NCBI GenBank assembly: GCA_019636345.1
Contig: JAHBXQ010000004.1
Coordinates: 372,001 to 436,000 of the forward strand
DNA length: 64,000 nt
Source: Pirellulales bacterium
GTDB lineage: Bacteria > Planctomycetota > Planctomycetia > Pirellulales > Lacipirellulaceae
Direction: 5' to 3'
Shown: piece after piece, positions 37,410 to 46,229 of the stretch
Numbering within the stretch: position 1 is the first letter of the stretch
Layout of the letters: each line of letters starts with the position of its first letter
The notes under the pieces: generated by a model
Databases searched by the model: none
What the model was told of the DNA's origin: nothing
Seen by the model: the letters and a program-made list of their open reading frames with translations, nothing else
Made by a program: the position numbers and the translations under genes

Positions 37410-37526
37410 TCAACCGGGAAGGAGTTTCAGGAGCGAGCAACCGTTCGTGGCGACGGCCCCAAGCAGCCGCCGTGCCCGTTCATGCCAGAGAGGGAGAGCG
37501 AACCGCGTGCCGATCCATGGCGTCAT
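37410..37526 (-). CDS. Candidate 38-residue small protein or small RNA
   Basis: ATG at 37526, stop just before a strong terminator. The peptide starts MTPWIGTRFALPLWHERA and continues with a Leu/Ala-rich amphipathic part containing one cysteine. GGAG lies close upstream. The immediate hairpin and T-run show that something is transcribed here, but it could be a non-coding RNA rather than a protein. The sequence is not recognised. Confidence 0.4.
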   Translation of the reverse strand: MTPWIGTRFALPLWHERARRLLGAVATNGCSLLKLLPG

Positions 37527-37778
37527 TCGCTCCGTCGCCGTCGATCCGCCCTCAAGTGCGCCCAAATGTCGTCGGCAAAACGCCTTAGGACGATCACGGC
37601 CGGGGCGCCAAGCGTCGGCCCTCGGATGAACGGTTCGGGCTTTTGAAAAACTTTCGCGCCCCATTGCACGTATTACGAAGCGGACCAACGCGGCCGGGAC
37701 GGCGAATACCCGCTGTCGGATTCCCGCCGGCGGGTTTATCATCGGGCCCTTTCCGCGACTGCCTTTCGCCGATTGCTT
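37527..37778. other. Region upstream of the ABC transporter operon
   Basis: About 250 bp of divergent intergenic DNA between the small minus-strand transcript and the ABC ATPase gene. It presumably carries promoters for both; none was clear enough to call. Confidence 0.3.
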
Positions 37779-38453
37779 ATGCTCGCCCTGGCTGACGTCC
37801 GCAAGTCGTACATCGAACCCGACGGCACGCGGCTGCCGATTCTCGACGTGCCGTCGCTGACCGTCGGAGCAGGGGAGCAGGTCGTGTTGCGCGGCCGCAG
37901 CGGTTGCGGCAAGACGACGCTGCTCAATTGCATTGCGGGGCTGACGGCGGTCGACGGGGGACGGATCGAACTCAACGGCCGCGATCTCGTGCAACTCCCC
38001 GAAGCGGCCCGCGACCGGTTTCGGGCTCGGTTCATCGGGTTCGTATTTCAGACGTTCAATCTGCTCCCCGCGTTCACGGCCCTGGAAAACGTCCTGTTGG
38101 GGATGACGTTCACCGACCAGAAGCCCGACGCTGCTCGGGCCGAAGAGTTGCTGCGGCTGGTGGGGCTGGGACATCGGCTGACTCATAAGCCGCGGGCCTT
38201 GTCGGTCGGCGAGCAACAACGCGTCGCGGTCGCCCGGGCTCTGGCGAACAAGCCCGTGCTGCTGCTGGCCGACGAACCGACCGCTAACGTCGATCCGGCC
38301 CACCAGCAACAGGTGATCGATTTGCTGCGCGACGCCTGCCGCCGCGAGAGCGTGGCGATGCTGTTGGTCACGCACGCCGACGAGGTTGCTCGGCAGTTTG
38401 ATCGCGTCGAGTATCTGGAACAAGTCAACCGAGCGGCGAGCGGGGCGTCATGA
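37779..38453 (+). CDS. ABC transporter ATP-binding protein (LolD/MacB-like)
   Basis: 224-residue ATPase of the LolD/MacB/FtsE type. Walker A GRSGCGKTT at 39-47, Q-loop FVFQTFNLLP, signature LSVGEQQRVAVARAL (S-V-G-E in place of S-G-G-Q) and Walker B VLLLADEPT are all present. The FNLLPAFTALENV region is typical of this subgroup. Start at ATG 37779. The stop codon overlaps the start of the permease gene by four bases (ATGA), so the two are translationally coupled. Confidence 0.9.
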   Translation: MLALADVRKSYIEPDGTRLPILDVPSLTVGAGEQVVLRGRSGCGKTTLLNCIAGLTAVDGGRIELNGRDLVQLPEAARDRFRARFIGFVFQTFNLLPAFTALENVLLGMTFTDQKPDAARAEELLRLVGLGHRLTHKPRALSVGEQQRVAVARALANKPVLLLADEPTANVDPAHQQQVIDLLRDACRRESVAMLLVTHADEVARQFDRVEYLEQVNRAASGAS

Positions 38454-39787
38454 GCTTCTGGAAGATCGCTTGGCGGAGCATCACGCAGCGGGCCCTCGCG
38501 TCGTCGTTGACCGGGCTGTCGATGGCGCTCGGGGTGGCGCTGATCATCCTGGTGCTGGTCATCCACGAGGTGGTCGTGGGGCAGCTCTCCAACGACGCTC
38601 AGGGATACCACCTGATCGTCGCGGGAGGGAAGGGGAGTCCCGTCGAGGTCGTGCTCACCAGCGTGTTTCACGTCGGCAAGCCGCTCTACCCGTTCTCCTA
38701 CAGCTACTACAAGAAGTTCATCGGCGACGGCGAGTTCGCCCCGTTCGTCGAAGCTGCGGTGCCGATTTGTCTGGGGGACAGTTACCAGACCGACGACGGA
38801 TACAACTTCCGCGTCATCGGCACGCGGCCCGAGATGTTCACCGCCATTCCCTACGGCTTGAACGACGACGGCACGGAGCGGCATTACGAGTTCAGCGCGG
38901 GGCGCAACTTCAAGGCGGAGAATTTTTTCGAGGCGGTGTTGGGGAGCGTCGCCGCGCGGCGCGCAGGGCTGAAGGTCGGCGACCGCTTCCAGCCGACGCA
39001 CGGCGTGAGCCCCGGCGGGGACAAGCACGACGGGTTCGAGGTGGTCGGCATCCTGGCCCCGAGCGGCACGAGCACCGATCGGGCGATGTTCGTCAATATG
39101 GAAGGGTTTTATCTGGGCGAGGGGCACGCCTTGCCGCTCCGCGGCGCCGCTGCTGAAGCGGCTGCGGCGAGGAGCCAAGCGGACGACCACGACGACGCGA
39201 ACCTGCGCCCCTTGCCGGAGGAGCAACGCGAGGTCACCTCGATTCTGGTCCGGTGCGACGAGAACCAGCCGACCGCGGCGATGTATCTCGACGGCGCCGT
39301 AAACAAGGGGGTCGATCGCGACGCCCAGGCGGTCGCGCCGCGGTTGGTCGTGGCGCAGCTCACCGAGAAGTTCCTCGGGCCGGTGCGGATCGTGCTGCTG
39401 GTGCTGACGGTGCTGATCGTCGTCGTGGCGGGGATCAGCATCCTGGTGAGCATCTACAATTCGATGAGCGAACGGGCCCACGACATTGCCGTGATGCGGG
39501 CCTTGGGCGCCAGCCGGGCGGCGGTCATGGGGGTGATTCTCGTCGAGTCAATCCTGTTGTCGCTGTTGGGCGCCGCTGCGGGGATCCTGCTGGGGCATGT
39601 GATCCTGGCCTTTGCGGCCCCGGTCGTCGAGGATTACGCCGGGATCGTGGTCCGGCCGTGGGATTTCACTTGGCACGAGCTGTTGCTGATCCCGGCTCTA
39701 GTGGCGTTCGCCTCGCTCGTGGGGTTGTTGCCGGCGATCACGGCCTACCGCACCGACGTGGCGAGAATTCTGGGCGGGGCGAGGTGA
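38450..39787 (+). CDS. FtsX/MacB-like ABC permease
   Basis: 445 residues. An N-terminal helix (LASSLTGLSMALGVALIILVLVI) is followed by a MacB_PCD-type extracytoplasmic domain (about 50-270), then three C-terminal helices of the FtsX domain starting IVLLVLTVLIVVVAGISILVS and ending LVGLLPAITAYRTDVARIL. SERAHDIAVMRALGAS is the usual cytoplasmic coupling segment. Four-gene permeases of this type move lipoproteins, peptides or act as mechanotransmitters. It forms a pair with the upstream ATPase. It stands 225 bp before the secreted protein at 40013. Confidence 0.88.
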   Translation: MSFWKIAWRSITQRALASSLTGLSMALGVALIILVLVIHEVVVGQLSNDAQGYHLIVAGGKGSPVEVVLTSVFHVGKPLYPFSYSYYKKFIGDGEFAPFVEAAVPICLGDSYQTDDGYNFRVIGTRPEMFTAIPYGLNDDGTERHYEFSAGRNFKAENFFEAVLGSVAARRAGLKVGDRFQPTHGVSPGGDKHDGFEVVGILAPSGTSTDRAMFVNMEGFYLGEGHALPLRGAAAEAAAARSQADDHDDANLRPLPEEQREVTSILVRCDENQPTAAMYLDGAVNKGVDRDAQAVAPRLVVAQLTEKFLGPVRIVLLVLTVLIVVVAGISILVSIYNSMSERAHDIAVMRALGASRAAVMGVILVESILLSLLGAAAGILLGHVILAFAAPVVEDYAGIVVRPWDFTWHELLLIPALVAFASLVGLLPAITAYRTDVARILGGAR

Positions 39788-40012
39788 GGTTTTTCGAGTG
39801 CGCTAGGATCGGCCGAGCGCAATCCTCATGGGCCCTCGCACCGCGGCGATTTGCGCTCTTGCGCTTCCGCGACGACAAATTCGCCTTGCCACGGAGGTCC
39901 ACTTTACAAACGCCGCGAGCGAGCGACCCGACCCGGTGTGGGCCAGGGGCCGCGTCGGCGGTAGAATGAACCGCTCCCCAAACAACGCTCCTTCCCCCCG
40001 GGCGGTGACGCC

Positions 40013-41683
40013 GTGTTTCTCCCCCTGAGAGTCCTTGCCCGAAGCGCTGGTTTCGTTCGGCGACGCCCCGGTCTGCTCGAACAGGTCGTCGTCGGCATCC
40101 TGGCGATCGGCATGCTTGCCGCGCCGGCGCGGGCTTGTCCTTTCTGCGCCGCCGCTCAGCAGACGCTCGCCGAGGAACTGACCGGCGCCGACGCGGCGGT
40201 GATTGCCACGCTGGCTCGGCCGATGCCGGAGTTGTCGCTCGACGACCCCGCCGGCAGCGAACCGCAGCGCAGCACCGCGACGTTTCGCATCGAGGAGATC
40301 CTCTCCGGCGCCGACGAGGTCGGCGACGCCAAGGAGGTCGACGTCGTTTACTTCGGCGACAACGTCCCTGGGCAGAAGTTTCTCATCACAGCGATCTTGG
40401 ACAACGAACTGGCGTGGGTCACCCCGTTGCCGTTGTCCGAACGAGCGATCGAGTACGTCAAGCAACTCCCCGGCTTGCCGCCGGCGGGGTCGGATCGTCT
40501 CGACTACTTTCAGAGGCATTTCGAGGACGCCGATCCGCTCTTGGCCCAGGACGCCTACGACGAATTTTCGCGGGCGCCTTACAAGGACGTCATTGACCTT
40601 GCGCCGCGAATGAATCGCAAGCAATTGTTGGCCTGGATCGACGATCCGAGAGTCGGCCCGTCGAGCCGGCGGCTCTATCTCACCATGTTGGGAGTCTGCG
40701 GCACGGCCGAGGACGTCGCCTATCTCGAGGAGTTGGCCTCGTACGATTACGGCATGCTCAAGCCGGCAGTCGCCGCCGCGATTGGCGTCGCCGGGCTTGT
40801 CGGCTCGTCCGTCGGCTGGCACGCGCTCGACACGACGCTCTACATGACCGAGAGCCGCAAGAAGGAAAGCCTCGATGCACTCTTGGCATGCTACCTCAAG
40901 TTGAAAGGCCCGGCAGGGCTCAAGCTGGTCAACGAGCGGTACTTGGCCAATCCCAAAGTCGAGTACAAGTATCTCCACGCGGCGATCATGGCCTTGCGGT
41001 TCCATGGCGAGGAGACCAGCGACTTGCCGCGCGAGGACCTGCTGGAGTCGATGCGGTTGGCGCTCGACCACAAGGACTTCGCCGACCAGATCATTCCCGA
41101 CTTGACCCGTTGGCAGGATTGGGGGGTGATGGACCGGTTGATCGGCATGTTCAAGGATTCGCCCCCGAACGACTGGATTCGGCAGCCGGTCGCCTCGTAC
41201 TTGCTCGTGGCGGCCGAGGAGCCGGGCGAAGTCGGCGCCAAGGCGACCGCGGCGCTCGACGAGATTCAAAAGCTTGACCCCGAGACGTACCAGCGGGCGA
41301 AGAGCTTCGCCGGGTTCGGTTTCTTCGGCGCCAAGCCGGCGACGGTCGCGGCGGCCAAGCCGGACGAATCGGCCGACGACAACAGCAGCGACGGGCTCGG
41401 CGACGAACTCGCGGGGACCGCTGCCGCGCCGATCGCGACCGGGAGCGGTCCCCCCGAATCGCCTCCCGATCCGGCTGACTTTGAACAAGAGGACGACCCC
41501 CGGCCGGCGGTCGCTGCGACGTCCGACGAGATCGAGCCCAAGTCGGCCGAGTCTTCCGCCGTGCCGGCGACGAACCGGTGGCTGATCATCGGCGCCCCGG
41601 TGCTGGGGGTGATCATCCTGATGGCGGTGTTCGCTGCGCTGCTCAAGGGAGCCGACCCGCGCTCGACCGACGGCGGGCCGTGA
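40013..41683 (+). CDS. Secreted, C-terminally anchored helical-repeat protein
   Basis: 556 residues. A signal peptide (VVVGILAIGMLAAPARA) is followed by CPFCAAAQQTLAEEL, a thioredoxin-like or metal-binding CPFC pair at the mature N-terminus. A beta-rich domain (about 55-140) and a helical-repeat region (about 170-430) follow, then a Pro/Glu/Ser-rich spacer and a terminal membrane helix (WLIIGAPVLGVIILMAVFAALL). The start is GTG at 40013. It is co-directional with the ABC genes before it and the DUF3299-like genes after it, so it is probably part of the same exported system. Function unknown. Confidence 0.7.
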   Translation: MFLPLRVLARSAGFVRRRPGLLEQVVVGILAIGMLAAPARACPFCAAAQQTLAEELTGADAAVIATLARPMPELSLDDPAGSEPQRSTATFRIEEILSGADEVGDAKEVDVVYFGDNVPGQKFLITAILDNELAWVTPLPLSERAIEYVKQLPGLPPAGSDRLDYFQRHFEDADPLLAQDAYDEFSRAPYKDVIDLAPRMNRKQLLAWIDDPRVGPSSRRLYLTMLGVCGTAEDVAYLEELASYDYGMLKPAVAAAIGVAGLVGSSVGWHALDTTLYMTESRKKESLDALLACYLKLKGPAGLKLVNERYLANPKVEYKYLHAAIMALRFHGEETSDLPREDLLESMRLALDHKDFADQIIPDLTRWQDWGVMDRLIGMFKDSPPNDWIRQPVASYLLVAAEEPGEVGAKATAALDEIQKLDPETYQRAKSFAGFGFFGAKPATVAAAKPDESADDNSSDGLGDELAGTAAAPIATGSGPPESPPDPADFEQEDDPRPAVAATSDEIEPKSAESSAVPATNRWLIIGAPVLGVIILMAVFAALLKGADPRSTDGGP

Positions 41684-41759
41684 TCCGGCCGAGCGCGCCG
41701 AACTTCGACCGGCAGAGGCCGCCTCGATTCCCCGTACGATTTGCGACACACGAGCTGAC

Positions 41760-42467
41760 ATGTCCGCGACCGACGTCCTTTCCCGCTCCTCGGCTGACGA
41801 GATCAGCGAGTTTCAGTACCGCCCGCTCGCGGCGTCGGCGATTGCTGCGCTGACGCTCGGGATTCTCTCGACGCTGATCTTCGTCGCGGGGCGCGACAGT
41901 TTGAGCGACAGCATGATGCTCGCCCCGCTGCCGCTGCTGGCGTTGTTCATGGCGTGGCGGACGCGGAACCAGTTGCGCGACAACCCGGGGCAGTATTCCG
42001 GGGGCCGTTTGGCGGCGGTCGGGTCGCTGCTGGCGGCGGTCTGTCTGGTGGGCGGGGTCGGCTACTCCTCGCTCGTTTACGCCACCGAGGTCCGCGACGG
42101 GTATCAGCGGATTTCGTTCCTGAGTTTGCGTCCCGATCAGGCCGACGAGCGAGCGGGACGCCCCGTGCCGACCGACGTGGCGACGCTGTCCGGCCAAAAG
42201 GTGTTCATCAAGGGCTACATGCGTCCCCCCGACTACGACCGAGTCAACAAGTTTCTGCTGGTCCGGGACAACCAGCAATGCTGCTACGGCGACATCAGCC
42301 AAGTGAAGTACTACGACCAAGTGTGGGTCGAGCTTCCTGAGAAGCAGTTAGCCAGCTACTCGACCGGCGTATTCCGGGTGCACGGCACGCTGCACGTGGC
42401 CCCCGAGTTGGTCGCGCGGCCGACTGGCAAGACCGTCTACTCGCTGCAAGCGGACTTCGTGGAATGA
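41760..42467 (+). CDS. Membrane protein with DUF3299-like domain (copy 1)
   Basis: 235 residues. Two or three N-terminal helices (about 25-105, DUF4190-like layout) are followed by an extracytoplasmic domain with FIKGYMRPPDYDRVNKFLLV and the diagnostic LVRDNQQCCYGD. The adjacent cysteine pair and following YYDQVWVEL fit the DUF3299 pattern, a small beta domain of unknown function. Its stop overlaps the next gene's start by four bases. The second copy downstream shares the same core block, showing a gene duplication. Confidence 0.7.
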   Translation: MSATDVLSRSSADEISEFQYRPLAASAIAALTLGILSTLIFVAGRDSLSDSMMLAPLPLLALFMAWRTRNQLRDNPGQYSGGRLAAVGSLLAAVCLVGGVGYSSLVYATEVRDGYQRISFLSLRPDQADERAGRPVPTDVATLSGQKVFIKGYMRPPDYDRVNKFLLVRDNQQCCYGDISQVKYYDQVWVELPEKQLASYSTGVFRVHGTLHVAPELVARPTGKTVYSLQADFVE

Positions 42468-43009
42468 CGCCCCGTGCTCGCATCGCCGACCTGACGCTTG
42501 TCGCCGCGGCCCTCGTTGCGGCGACGGGGTGCGACGAGACGGTTGCGCCTCAGGCCCGTGCGCGCAGCGGGGATTCCGCTGCCGCCGAAATCGCCCTGTC
42601 CGCCGCCGTAAGTGCCTCGCCAAGCGCCGGCGGGCGCGTGCAAGAGACGACCTTCGACGATCTCAAGTTCGAGATGGAATCCAACGCCGATTTCCGCGAC
42701 GAAATGATCACCTCGGAGATCGCCGTTCGGTTCGGTCGCGAGATCCGCATCCGCGGCTACATGTTCCCGACGTTGCGCAAGAGCGGGCTGACGCAGTTCG
42801 TGCTCGTGCGGGACAATCTCGAATGCTGCTTCGGTCCCGGGGCGGCGCTGTACGACTGCGTTCTCGTCTACATGCGCCCCGGCGTGCGGGCCGAATACTC
42901 GGTCCGGCCGGTGACGGTCGAGGGGACGTTCCGGTTCGAGAAGATGCAGCCCGTGCCCGACGGGCCGTTGTTGGCGATTTACCGCCTCGACGACGCGATT
43001 GTTCCGTAG
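42464..43009 (+). CDS. Lipoprotein with DUF3299-like domain (copy 2)
   Basis: 181 residues. A short signal peptide ends in a lipobox (VAATGC), so the protein should be membrane-anchored through C23. After an Ala/Ser-rich linker the DUF3299-like core is seen: IRIRGYMFPTLRKSGLTQFV, then LVRDNLECCFGPGAALYD. It shares the GYM...LVRDN..CC(Y/F)G block with the upstream gene and is translationally coupled to it. Convergent with the coiled-coil gene, with 11 bp between stops. Confidence 0.7.
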   Translation: MTPRARIADLTLVAAALVAATGCDETVAPQARARSGDSAAAEIALSAAVSASPSAGGRVQETTFDDLKFEMESNADFRDEMITSEIAVRFGREIRIRGYMFPTLRKSGLTQFVLVRDNLECCFGPGAALYDCVLVYMRPGVRAEYSVRPVTVEGTFRFEKMQPVPDGPLLAIYRLDDAIVP

Positions 43010-43020
43010 CGCCGCTTGGC

Positions 43021-45942
43021 TCAACCTTCCGTTTCGTCCTCGCCCAGCCCGAGCGCCGAGAGCCAGCGTCGTTTCGGTTTGCCGCCGGGTTCGGCGGGGT
43101 CGACCGGCTTCGGAAACGCTCGCTCCAAGTCAAGTTCCTTTTCGCGGAGCGCCGCCTGTTCGCGGGCCAGGGTCGCCCGCTGCACCGACAACTCCAACTC
43201 GGCCTGCCGCAGCTTCTCCTTCCACTGGGTCTGTAACGACTCCAGCCGCTCGCGCTCGACTTGGATCGCTTCGTCGGCGTTGAACAGCTCCTGCAGCGCC
43301 GCTTCCTGCGGGTCGAATTGCGGAGCCGACTCGCGGGCTTCGTCCAATTCGGCGCGCAACCGGGCCAATTCGCGATCCTTGGCCGCCAGCGCGTCCTCGG
43401 TCGCATGAATCGCATCTTCGATCGACGCCCGTTCGCTCCGTCGCTCCGCGCTCGGAGCGCCTTCGGCGTCCTCCTCCTCGAGCATCGCCAGCAAACGTTC
43501 CCGCTGGGCCGCCCAATCCATCGGACCATCGAAGGTGAGCGCCGGCTTTGAGCTCTTCGGATTCGCGGCCGACTGGGCCCGAAGCGATTCGAGTTCCTGC
43601 TTCGCCTCGCGCAGGTCGTCGACGGCCATCTCGAACCGTCGTTGCAGATCGTCGTACTCCTGCCGCAGCTCCTCGCCTCCTTGTTCGGCGCCGGCCGACT
43701 CGAACTCGGCAAGCCGAGCCGCCATCTCGTCGCGCTCGGCGCGGAGCGCCATCAGGTCGGGCGACTCGTGATCGCTCGCGTCGGGGCGGCTGGCCAGTTC
43801 TTCGCGAAGCTGCGAATTCTCTCGCTTGAGCTTTTGGACGTCGGCCAGCGTCACTTCGAACTTGTGCTCCAGCTCGGCGATCGCCTCGGCCGGTACGGCT
43901 TTGGCTGCAAAATCGTCGAACCTGGCCTGCGCTTCCGACAGGGTCTCGATCGCTTCGTCGCGGCTCTTGGCGGCGTCCGCCAGAGAAGCTTCTTGCTCGC
44001 GGCTTGCGCGCTCGAGCTGTGAATTCTTCGCGCGGAGGGCGTCGACGTCGGATTGCAGCGCAGCGGCCCGTTCGGAGACGTCGTCGAGTCGCAGTTGCAG
44101 CTCGACCTGCGTCGCCTCGGCCGCCACGGCCCGGGCCTCCGCCGCTGCGAACTCGCTGTTGTAAGCCGCCGCCGCCGCCGCGGCCTCGTCGCGGGCCTGC
44201 TGCTTCGCTTGCTCGAGAGCGACTTCAGCCGCGGCCGAGTCGTCCTGCACGGAATTCAACTCCGCCTGAAGTGCGGCGAGTCGTTCCTCCGCGGCGGCCT
44301 TCTCCGCTTGCGCGGCGTCGAGTTCCGCTCGGGGAGCAAGCGACGCCAACGCTTCATCGTGCCGGCGGGCAAGATCTTTGATCTCGCGAGACAGCCGCTC
44401 GTTAGTCTCTCGCGCGGCGTCGAGTTCCGCTGCCGCAGCGGCCAGAGCGTCGGCCTCTTGCTTGTCGGCCGCAGCGGCCTGCTCCTCGATCCGCTCAAGT
44501 TCGGATCGCGGCACGGTCGTCGCCTGCAATGCGGCCAAGTCCCGCTCAAGGTCGGCGATTCGCTTCGTATTCGTCGCTTGCTCGGCGTCCCGCTCGCGCT
44601 TCAGCCGAGCGACGTCGTCACGGAGCGCGGCGGCCTCGGCCGTTGCGGCTTCAAGCGCCCCCTGCGCCGCAGTCAAGTCGCCCGCGAGTTTCTCGACGTC
44701 ATTGCGCGGCGCCGTTGTCTTCTGCAACTCGGCGAGTTGTCGTGTCAGTCGATCCCGCTCCGCCTGGAGTCGATCGGCCTCGGACTGCGGGACGGTCGTC
44801 GCTCGCAATTCGGCGAGTTCCCGCCGAAGTCGATCCCGCTCCGTGGAAAGCGACTCGACCTCGGCGCGGGGAGCGGTCGTCTTCTTCAGCTCGGCGAGTT
44901 CTTCCGCCAGTTGGTTCCGCTCGGCAGCAGCGGTTGACTCGTCTCCCTTGACGGCATCGAGCGCCCGGCGATGGCGGTCGCACTCCGCGGTTAGCTCGGT
45001 CGCTTCGCGGCGCAGCTTGTCCGCCTCGGCTTTTGCTGCGGTCAGGTCTTGGCGGGCCGCGGCGGCCAGGGCTTCGGCTTCGGTTGCGGACTGCTCAGCG
45101 GCATGTCGCTGCTTCTCCGCGGCCGCCGTCGCCGCCTCGGCCACGGCAAGTTCGCTACGTGCGACCGTGGATTCTTTGAGCGCGGCCAGGGCCTGATGCG
45201 CTTCGGCCAGCTCGCGCTGGAGCTGCGCGGTCGACGCGGCCGTGGCGGAGCGGTCGCCGCTGCTTGCCGCAAGTTGGGCGCGAAGTTCCTCGCAGTACAG
45301 TTCCAGCGAGTCCCGCTCGGACTTGGCGTCTTCCAGTTCCTGCCGGAGGTCCCCGAGCTGCTTTTCGAGCTCGCCGGCGCTGCGGCGCGCCTGGTCGGTC
45401 TCGACTTGCTGCGAGTCGAGCTGCTCCTCCAATCCCGACAGCTCGCCGCGCAGGGCCGCCAAAGCCGCGGCGAGTTCGCGGTGAGTCGCCTGGAGCTGCT
45501 CGGCGTCGATGCCCCCGCCGGTGTGCGAGGCGCTCACTTGGCGGGCGAGATCCTGCAACTGACGTTCGAGTTGGGCTTTCTCCTGGTCGCGGCGCGAGAG
45601 CTGCGACTGACGCTCGGCGATTTCCTTGGCGAGCTGCTTTTCGAGGACCGTAGCGTACTGTTCGGCTGCGGCCAGGCGAACTCGGGTCTGAGTCAGCGCG
45701 ATGATGTCCTGCGCCGTGTTGACCGCCAGCGGCACGCCGGGCGCACCGGGAACGTTGAACTCGGCGGCAAGCTTTTCGACCCAGGTGCTCAGCTCGGCCT
45801 CGATCGTTCCCAGCCGATCGCGCTGGACGCCGAGCGCTTCGTCCGCGCGAGCCCGCAGAGCGCGCAGCTTTTCCGCTGCCGCATCGGCGGATCGTCCCGG
45901 AGGACCATGCTCGGGTTTGGGGGCTTCCATGAGGCCGCTCAT
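43021..45942 (-). CDS. Very long coiled-coil protein
   Basis: 973 residues, almost all heptad-rich Glu/Leu/Ala/Arg coiled coil from about 30 to 950, without a nucleotide-binding head domain, so not an SMC protein. Residues about 345-480 hold tandem imperfect repeats with the pattern LAEL-x-TT-x-P-x-x-E/D, for example ELAELKKTTAPRAEVESL and ELAELRATTVPQSEADRL. The C-terminus (RRWLSALGLGEDETEG) is short and probably globular. The start at 45942 (MSGLMEAPKPEHG) is preferred over the ATG at 46233, whose 97-residue leader has no coding character. It is likely cytoskeletal or a scaffold; no motif points to a specific role. Confidence 0.75.
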   Translation of the reverse strand: MSGLMEAPKPEHGPPGRSADAAAEKLRALRARADEALGVQRDRLGTIEAELSTWVEKLAAEFNVPGAPGVPLAVNTAQDIIALTQTRVRLAAAEQYATVLEKQLAKEIAERQSQLSRRDQEKAQLERQLQDLARQVSASHTGGGIDAEQLQATHRELAAALAALRGELSGLEEQLDSQQVETDQARRSAGELEKQLGDLRQELEDAKSERDSLELYCEELRAQLAASSGDRSATAASTAQLQRELAEAHQALAALKESTVARSELAVAEAATAAAEKQRHAAEQSATEAEALAAAARQDLTAAKAEADKLRREATELTAECDRHRRALDAVKGDESTAAAERNQLAEELAELKKTTAPRAEVESLSTERDRLRRELAELRATTVPQSEADRLQAERDRLTRQLAELQKTTAPRNDVEKLAGDLTAAQGALEAATAEAAALRDDVARLKRERDAEQATNTKRIADLERDLAALQATTVPRSELERIEEQAAAADKQEADALAAAAAELDAARETNERLSREIKDLARRHDEALASLAPRAELDAAQAEKAAAEERLAALQAELNSVQDDSAAAEVALEQAKQQARDEAAAAAAAYNSEFAAAEARAVAAEATQVELQLRLDDVSERAAALQSDVDALRAKNSQLERASREQEASLADAAKSRDEAIETLSEAQARFDDFAAKAVPAEAIAELEHKFEVTLADVQKLKRENSQLREELASRPDASDHESPDLMALRAERDEMAARLAEFESAGAEQGGEELRQEYDDLQRRFEMAVDDLREAKQELESLRAQSAANPKSSKPALTFDGPMDWAAQRERLLAMLEEEDAEGAPSAERRSERASIEDAIHATEDALAAKDRELARLRAELDEARESAPQFDPQEAALQELFNADEAIQVERERLESLQTQWKEKLRQAELELSVQRATLAREQAALREKELDLERAFPKPVDPAEPGGKPKRRWLSALGLGEDETEG

Positions 45943-46229
45943 TCGTTGCGTACGCTCGGCGCACGCGGGCCCTGTCGTCACAAGGGGCGCTCGTCGAGGG
46001 GTGGCCCGCTCGCGTATTCCTGCGAGTTTTCCACTCCCTTGATATACGCCGCGCCCCGCGTCGCCGCCGAAACGGGGGAACTGCGATTTCGCCGCCGGCG
46101 GGGCGGTGCGCAGGCTGGCGCCGATTGTGCCGGGGACGCCGCTTGAAGGGCTAAGTCGAGGCGGTCTGCGTCGGGAAACAAGTCGCGACGACCGGCGCAT
46201 CGCGTCCAATCGCGCCTCTCCGAGGAGGT

